A DNA stretch of 36,474 nucleotides from Betaproteobacteria bacterium (lineage in GTDB: Bacteria > Pseudomonadota > Gammaproteobacteria > Burkholderiales > Casimicrobiaceae): positions 1 to 36,474 of the forward strand of contig DAHUXO010000086.1 in the NCBI GenBank assembly GCA_027307095.1, in the 5' to 3' direction. The stretch's first letter is position 1. Every line of letters begins with the position of its first letter. The position numbers were made by a program, and so were the translations under genes. Shown in pieces: positions 31,927 to 36,474 of this stretch. The notes under the pieces are model-generated. The model was not told the DNA's origin. It searched no databases and saw only the letters and a list, made by a program, of their open reading frames with translations.

Positions 31927-32856
31927 TCAGCCGTCGACCCTACCGCAGACCAGGTACTCGAGCAGCGCTTTCTGTGCGTGCAGGCGATTCTCCGCCTCGT
32001 CCCAGACGACGCTCTGCGGTCCGTCGATGACCTCGGCGGCGACTTCCTCCCCGCGATGCGCGGGCAGGCAGTGCATGAACAGGGCGTCGGGCGCCGCTTC
32101 GCGCATCATCGCGCTGTCGACCTGCCAGCGCTCGAATGCGCGCAGGCGGGCGTCGTTCTCCGCCTCATAGCCCATGCTCGTCCACACGTCGGTCGTGACG
32201 AGATCGGCGCCGCGGCAGGCCGCGCGCGGATCGTCGTGGCAGCTGTAGTGCGCGGCGCCTGGGGCGCCGGCAATCGCCGGGTCCATTGCGTAGCCCGGCG
32301 GCGTGGAGACGCTGACGTGGAAGCCGAAGATCTGCGCGGCCTGCAGCCACGTGTAGCAGACGTTGTTCGCATCGCCGATCCAGGCCACCGTCCTGCCCCG
32401 GATCGAGCCGCGGTGCTCGATCCAGGTGTAGATGTCGGCGAGGATCTGGCAAGGGTGGTACTCGTTGGTGAGTCCGTTGATCACCGGGACGCGCGAATGC
32501 TCGGCGAAGCGCTCGATGAGCGACTGGCCGAAGGTGCGGATCATCACGACGTCGACCATCCGCGAGACCACGCGCGCGACGTCCTCGATCGGCTCGCCGC
32601 GCGCCAGCTGGGTGTCGCCGCGCGTCAGGTTGATTGCGATGCCGCCCAGCTGGTTCATTCCTGCCTCGAACGAAACGCGGGTGCGCGTCGACGCCTTCTC
32701 GAACACCATCGCGAGCGTGCGGTCGCGCAGCGGCTGATAGATCTCGTAGCGCTTGAACCGGTCCTTGATCCAGCGCGTGCGCTCGAACAGGTGCTCGAAC
32801 TCGTCGCAGGAGAAGTCGCGGAACTGCAGGAAATGCTTGGGCGCCGTCACGGCCAT
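31927..32856 (-). CDS. argF: Ornithine carbamoyltransferase
   Basis: FEKASTRTRVSFEAGMNQLGGIAINL, HPCQILADIYT, FMHCLPAHRGEEV. Confidence 0.97.
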   Translation of the reverse strand: MAVTAPKHFLQFRDFSCDEFEHLFERTRWIKDRFKRYEIYQPLRDRTLAMVFEKASTRTRVSFEAGMNQLGGIAINLTRGDTQLARGEPIEDVARVVSRMVDVVMIRTFGQSLIERFAEHSRVPVINGLTNEYHPCQILADIYTWIEHRGSIRGRTVAWIGDANNVCYTWLQAAQIFGFHVSVSTPPGYAMDPAIAGAPGAAHYSCHDDPRAACRGADLVTTDVWTSMGYEAENDARLRAFERWQVDSAMMREAAPDALFMHCLPAHRGEEVAAEVIDGPQSVVWDEAENRLHAQKALLEYLVCGRVDG

Positions 32857-32906
32857 CGGATGCGTCGCCGCGCCTGCGCGCCGCGGACACTCGTCAAATC
32901 AAAAGT

Positions 32907-34691
32907 CTAGCACGCAGCCGCCTCGCGACTGCCGGGACCGTCGCCCGCGATCAGGATGCAGTCGCGACCGGTGTCCTTGGCCTGGTAGAGCGCCCGGTCG
33001 GCAGCCTCGAGGAGCTGCGCCAACACCGTGCCGTCCTGGCCGAGGACGGCGATTCCGGCGGAGAACGTGAATCCCCCGAGCGTCTGCGCGTTCCACTGCA
33101 CGCGCAAGTCGCGAAGGCGCGCGGCGAGGCTCGCCAGCGCCTTCGCAGCGCCGGCGCCGTTCGCGTCCGGAAGCACGATGCAGAACTCCTCGCCGCCGTA
33201 GCGGCACACGACGTCGGCCGGGCGCAATGACATCGGCAGCACGCGGCCGATCTCGCGCAGCACGAGGTCACCGGCCGGGTGGCCGTGACGGTCGTTGACC
33301 TGCTTGAAATGGTCCAGATCGACCAGCGCGACAGCGAGCGGGGTGCCGCGGCGCAGTGCGGCACCGATCAGCCCGGGCGCGACCGTGTCGAGGTAGCGTC
33401 GATTGAACAGCTGGGTCAGCGGGTCGCGCACGGCCTCGACCTCGAGCTGGGCCTGCAGCGCCTCGATCTGGATCATCTTGTGCTGGAGATCGGAATTGAG
33501 TCGCTCCAGCTCGCGATTGGTCCGCTCGGCCTCGCTGCGCTGCGCCAGCGCACGATCGCGCTCGTCCCTGGCATGCGAAAGCTCGTGCTCGACTCGCAGC
33601 AGGTAGTACTTGGCGCTCGCGCGATGTGACATGCGCTGCGTCTGCGCGCGCAGGAGCTCGCGCATGCAGGCGTAGGCGGCCTCGAAGTTTCCGCGCTCCG
33701 CATGGCGTTGCGCGAGGCGATCCCAGGCCTTGCATTCGACGGGAAGGAAATTGCGGCGTCGCGCCGCATCGGCCGCCGCCTCGAGCGTCGCGATCGCCGC
33801 ATCGGCCGGTCCCTGCGCATCGGCGACGACCGCGTCCGCCCAGCGGCTGTGGACTTCGTTGAAGCCGCCCGGGAAGTCGGCGTAGATCGCTCGCGCGGTG
33901 CCGGCGCACTGCTCCGCGTCGGCGATGCGCGCATGGCGCGCGTAGATCTCGGCAGCGATCGCGAGGTAATGATTCTGCGCGGCGCGGGGCATCGTCGCCG
34001 GCGCTCCTGAAAGCATCCGGTCGACCGTCTCGAGAGCGCGCGCGTCGTCACCGATGCCCACCAGCGCCTCGGCCAGGTTCGAGCGGGCGAACATCACGAC
34101 TTGGGGATTGTCGTACTGCTCGAGATCGACCAGCGCGGCATCCGCGAGCTCGCGCGCGGGCGCGTAGTCGCCGACGGTCACCAGCGCGGCTGCGAGATTG
34201 GACATGACGGTCGGATGCTGAGGCGACGGCGGCGCGAGTCGCAGCGCCTCCAGCGCTTCGTACAGATAGCGAATCGCCCCGTTGAACCGGTCGGTGAAGT
34301 AATGCGCGGCCCCGATCGCGTTGAGCAGCCAGAAGCGATCCTCGGGCGGAAGGATCTGCTGCGCCTCGGCGTAGAGCGAGAGCAGCCGGTCGCGCGCGGC
34401 CGGCGCCGAGCCTTCGACGATGGCCAGGCGGGCCGAGGCGATCTCGGCGAGCAGCAATCCACGCCGGTCACCGAGGGCTTCGAAGTCCTTCGCGGCGGCC
34501 GCGATCCAGTCCCTCGCATCCAGCGGCTTTGCGGTGAAGAACAGGTCGTGGAACGCGATCGTCAGCTCGGACCACGCGCGCAGTCGCGAGTCGTCCCGCG
34601 AAGGCGTCTCGACGAAGGCGCGCGCGCGGGCGTACGCCCGTTCGGGTTCGCGGAAATGCTGTGCCCAGAGCGCTGCTGCGGCGTCGTTCAT
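32907..34691 (-). CDS. TPR-containing GGDEF diguanylate cyclase
   Basis: RDPLTQLFNRRYLDTV...VALVDLDHFKQVNDRHGHPAGDLVLREIG...VCRYGGEEFCIVLPDA; helical TPR-like N-terminus; start MNDAAAALWAQHF. Confidence 0.9.
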   Translation of the reverse strand: MNDAAAALWAQHFREPERAYARARAFVETPSRDDSRLRAWSELTIAFHDLFFTAKPLDARDWIAAAAKDFEALGDRRGLLLAEIASARLAIVEGSAPAARDRLLSLYAEAQQILPPEDRFWLLNAIGAAHYFTDRFNGAIRYLYEALEALRLAPPSPQHPTVMSNLAAALVTVGDYAPARELADAALVDLEQYDNPQVVMFARSNLAEALVGIGDDARALETVDRMLSGAPATMPRAAQNHYLAIAAEIYARHARIADAEQCAGTARAIYADFPGGFNEVHSRWADAVVADAQGPADAAIATLEAAADAARRRNFLPVECKAWDRLAQRHAERGNFEAAYACMRELLRAQTQRMSHRASAKYYLLRVEHELSHARDERDRALAQRSEAERTNRELERLNSDLQHKMIQIEALQAQLEVEAVRDPLTQLFNRRYLDTVAPGLIGAALRRGTPLAVALVDLDHFKQVNDRHGHPAGDLVLREIGRVLPMSLRPADVVCRYGGEEFCIVLPDANGAGAAKALASLAARLRDLRVQWNAQTLGGFTFSAGIAVLGQDGTVLAQLLEAADRALYQAKDTGRDCILIAGDGPGSREAAAC

Positions 34692-34769
34692 CGGGTCGAT
34701 GGGCGGATCACAAACGATCAGGGCGCCGTGCAAGGCGCCCTGTCGTCGATCGCGCTGCGCCGTCGCCGG

Positions 34770-35033
34770 CTAGGGCATCGCCTTGATCGCCTGCGCCAGT
34801 CGCGACTTGGTTCGCGAGGCGAGATTCTTGTGGACGATCTTCTTTTCGGCGATCCTGTCGATGACCGCCTGCGACTGGCGCATCTCGGCTGTCGCGACGG
34901 CCTTGTCGCCGGTCGTGATCGCCTTCTTCACCTTCTTGACCGCGGTGCGCAGCGCCGACTTTAGGCTGGCGTTGCGCATGCGCGTCGCCTCCGCCTGTCG
35001 GGCGCGCTTGCGGGCCTGCGCCGTATTGGCCAT
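34770..35033 (-). CDS. rpsT: 30S ribosomal protein S20
   Basis: [44 protein letters not shown]..., 87 aa. Confidence 0.97.
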   Translation of the reverse strand: MANTAQARKRARQAEATRMRNASLKSALRTAVKKVKKAITTGDKAVATAEMRQSQAVIDRIAEKKIVHKNLASRTKSRLAQAIKAMP

Positions 35034-35247
35034 GAATGTTGATCCTCGGTCGAAATGATGCAGCGGATCGCTGCGCAGCCGGCTTTTTCCGCGAACCCCG
35101 CGGAACGCGGGCGTGGAGCGACCGACAAAGACCGCGCATAATACGCGGTTTTTGCTCTGCCAGCAAGGTTCGCGTGGTCTCGTCCAAAGGCACGGCGCCG
35201 CGCCCGGCCCGCAACCGCCCCATACCCGAACCGCCGCCCTCTTTCCC

Positions 35248-36474
35248 TTGAATCTGCTGCGAACCCTGTCGACCGTCAGCGCGATGACGCTGCTGTCGCG
35301 CATTGCCGGACTCCTGCGCGAGACCCTCAAGGCCACCGTGTTCGGCGCCGGTCTGCAGATGGACGCGTTCGAGGCCGCCTTCAGGCTGCCGAACCTGCTG
35401 CGGCGGCTGTTCGCCGAAGGCGCCTTCTCCCAGGCCTTCGTACCGATCCTCGCCGAGTATCAGCGCAAGAAGGGCGCCGCCGCCACGCGCAAGCTGGTCG
35501 GCGACGTGGGCACGCTGCTGGCGGTCGTCCTGCTCGTGGTTTCGGTCGCCGGATCGATCGCGGCGCCCTGGCTCGTCTATGTGCTCGCGGGAGGGTTCGC
35601 GAAGACGCCCGGCAAGGTCGAGCTCACTGCGCAGATGATCCGGATCGTGTTTCCGTACATCCTGTTCATATCGCTGGTGTCGCTCGCCGGCGGCGTCCTC
35701 AACGTCCATCGGCGCTTCGCGATTCCCGCCTTTACGCCGGTGCTTCTCAACCTGTCGATCATCGCCTCGGCGATTTTTCTCGCACGCTGGTTCGCGGAGC
35801 CGATCAAGGCGCTGGCCTGGGGCGTCGCCATCGGCGGCGTCGCGCAGCTTGCGCTGCAGGTCATCCCGCTGATGCGCATTGGCATGCTTCCGAGACCGGG
35901 ATTCGACTGGCGCGACGAAGGCGTGCGCCGCGTGCTGGTCGCGATGGGCCCGGCGGTGGTCGGGACCTCGGCGGCCCAGATCTCGGCATTGCTCAACACC
36001 CAGCTCGCGGCGCTGCTGGGCGACGGCCGCATCTCGTGGATCACCTACGCCGATCGCCTGATGGAATTCCCGAGCGCACTGCTGGGCGTCGCGCTGGGCA
36101 CGGTCCTGCTGCCGTCGCTCGCGCAGCATTACAGCGATGACGAACACCACGAATACTCCGCGCTGCTCGACTGGGGCCTGCGCCTCGCGTTCCTGCTGGC
36201 ACTGCCGGCGACGGTCGCGCTGGGGATGCTCGCGATTCCGCTGGTATCGACGCTCTACCACTACGGCCGGTTCACGATCGACGACGTGATGCAGACGCGC
36301 GCTGCGCTGCTGGGCTACAGCGTCGGATTGCCCGCGCTGATCCTGGTCAAGATCCTCGCGCCCGGCTTCTACGCGCGGCAGGTGATGAAGACCCCCGTGA
36401 AGATCGCTTTCTTCACCGTCCTGGTGACCCAGGCGATGGCGGTCACGCTCGCGTGGCCGCTCGGACTCCAGCAG
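35248..36474 (+). CDS. murJ: Lipid II flippase MurJ (MviN), truncated by window end
   Basis: TTG start, [72 protein letters not shown]; frame open to the window end and absent from the supplied ORF list. Confidence 0.95.
   Translation, partial: MNLLRTLSTVSAMTLLSRIAGLLRETLKATVFGAGLQMDAFEAAFRLPNLLRRLFAEGAFSQAFVPILAEYQRKKGAAATRKLVGDVGTLLAVVLLVVSVAGSIAAPWLVYVLAGGFAKTPGKVELTAQMIRIVFPYILFISLVSLAGGVLNVHRRFAIPAFTPVLLNLSIIASAIFLARWFAEPIKALAWGVAIGGVAQLALQVIPLMRIGMLPRPGFDWRDEGVRRVLVAMGPAVVGTSAAQISALLNTQLAALLGDGRISWITYADRLMEFPSALLGVALGTVLLPSLAQHYSDDEHHEYSALLDWGLRLAFLLALPATVALGMLAIPLVSTLYHYGRFTIDDVMQTRAALLGYSVGLPALILVKILAPGFYARQVMKTPVKIAFFTVLVTQAMAVTLAWPLGLQQ

Noticed and set aside
34708-36261. 517-aa minus-strand ORF
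   Set aside because: Antisense to murJ and out of frame with rpsT; Gln/Arg/Asp-rich shadow translation.

Overview
High-GC window that reads like a betaproteobacterial chromosome. I see about 32 protein-coding genes, no tRNA/rRNA, no CRISPR array and no transposase. Left edge: the 3' part of a MeaB-type GTPase carrying an in-frame palindromic repeat insertion; a B12-dependent acyl-CoA mutase large subunit with 2-hydroxyisobutyryl-CoA-mutase-like active-site residues; a ThDP-dependent 2-hydroxyacyl-CoA-lyase-like enzyme; and a protein with two gamma-carbonic-anhydrase-like beta-helix domains. A GntR/FCD regulator is convergent with this group. Middle: ppa, DMT transporter, RDD/DUF3106/DUF3619/ECF-sigma module, then ilvB-ilvH-ilvC-(small membrane protein)-psd-pssA, two tandem and different 2-isopropylmalate synthases, and malate synthase. 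Right part: DUF4389 protein, a TPR/OGT-like glycosyltransferase next to a sulfotransferase and an Asp/Asn beta-hydroxylase, rubrerythrin/Fe-S protein/DUF3501, yajQ, argG, a Bug-type receptor, argF, a TPR-GGDEF protein, rpsT and the start of murJ. Main leads: (1) the mutase + ThDP lyase locus; (2) complementary loss of metal-binding histidines in the tandem gamma-CA protein; (3) the in-frame REP-like palindrome in meaB; (4) an unannotated Leu-rich leader peptide upstream of the first leuA; (5) structured leaders in the ilv operon; (6) the glycosyltransferase/sulfotransferase/hydroxylase cluster. All homology calls come from recognising protein motifs by eye; no searches were run.
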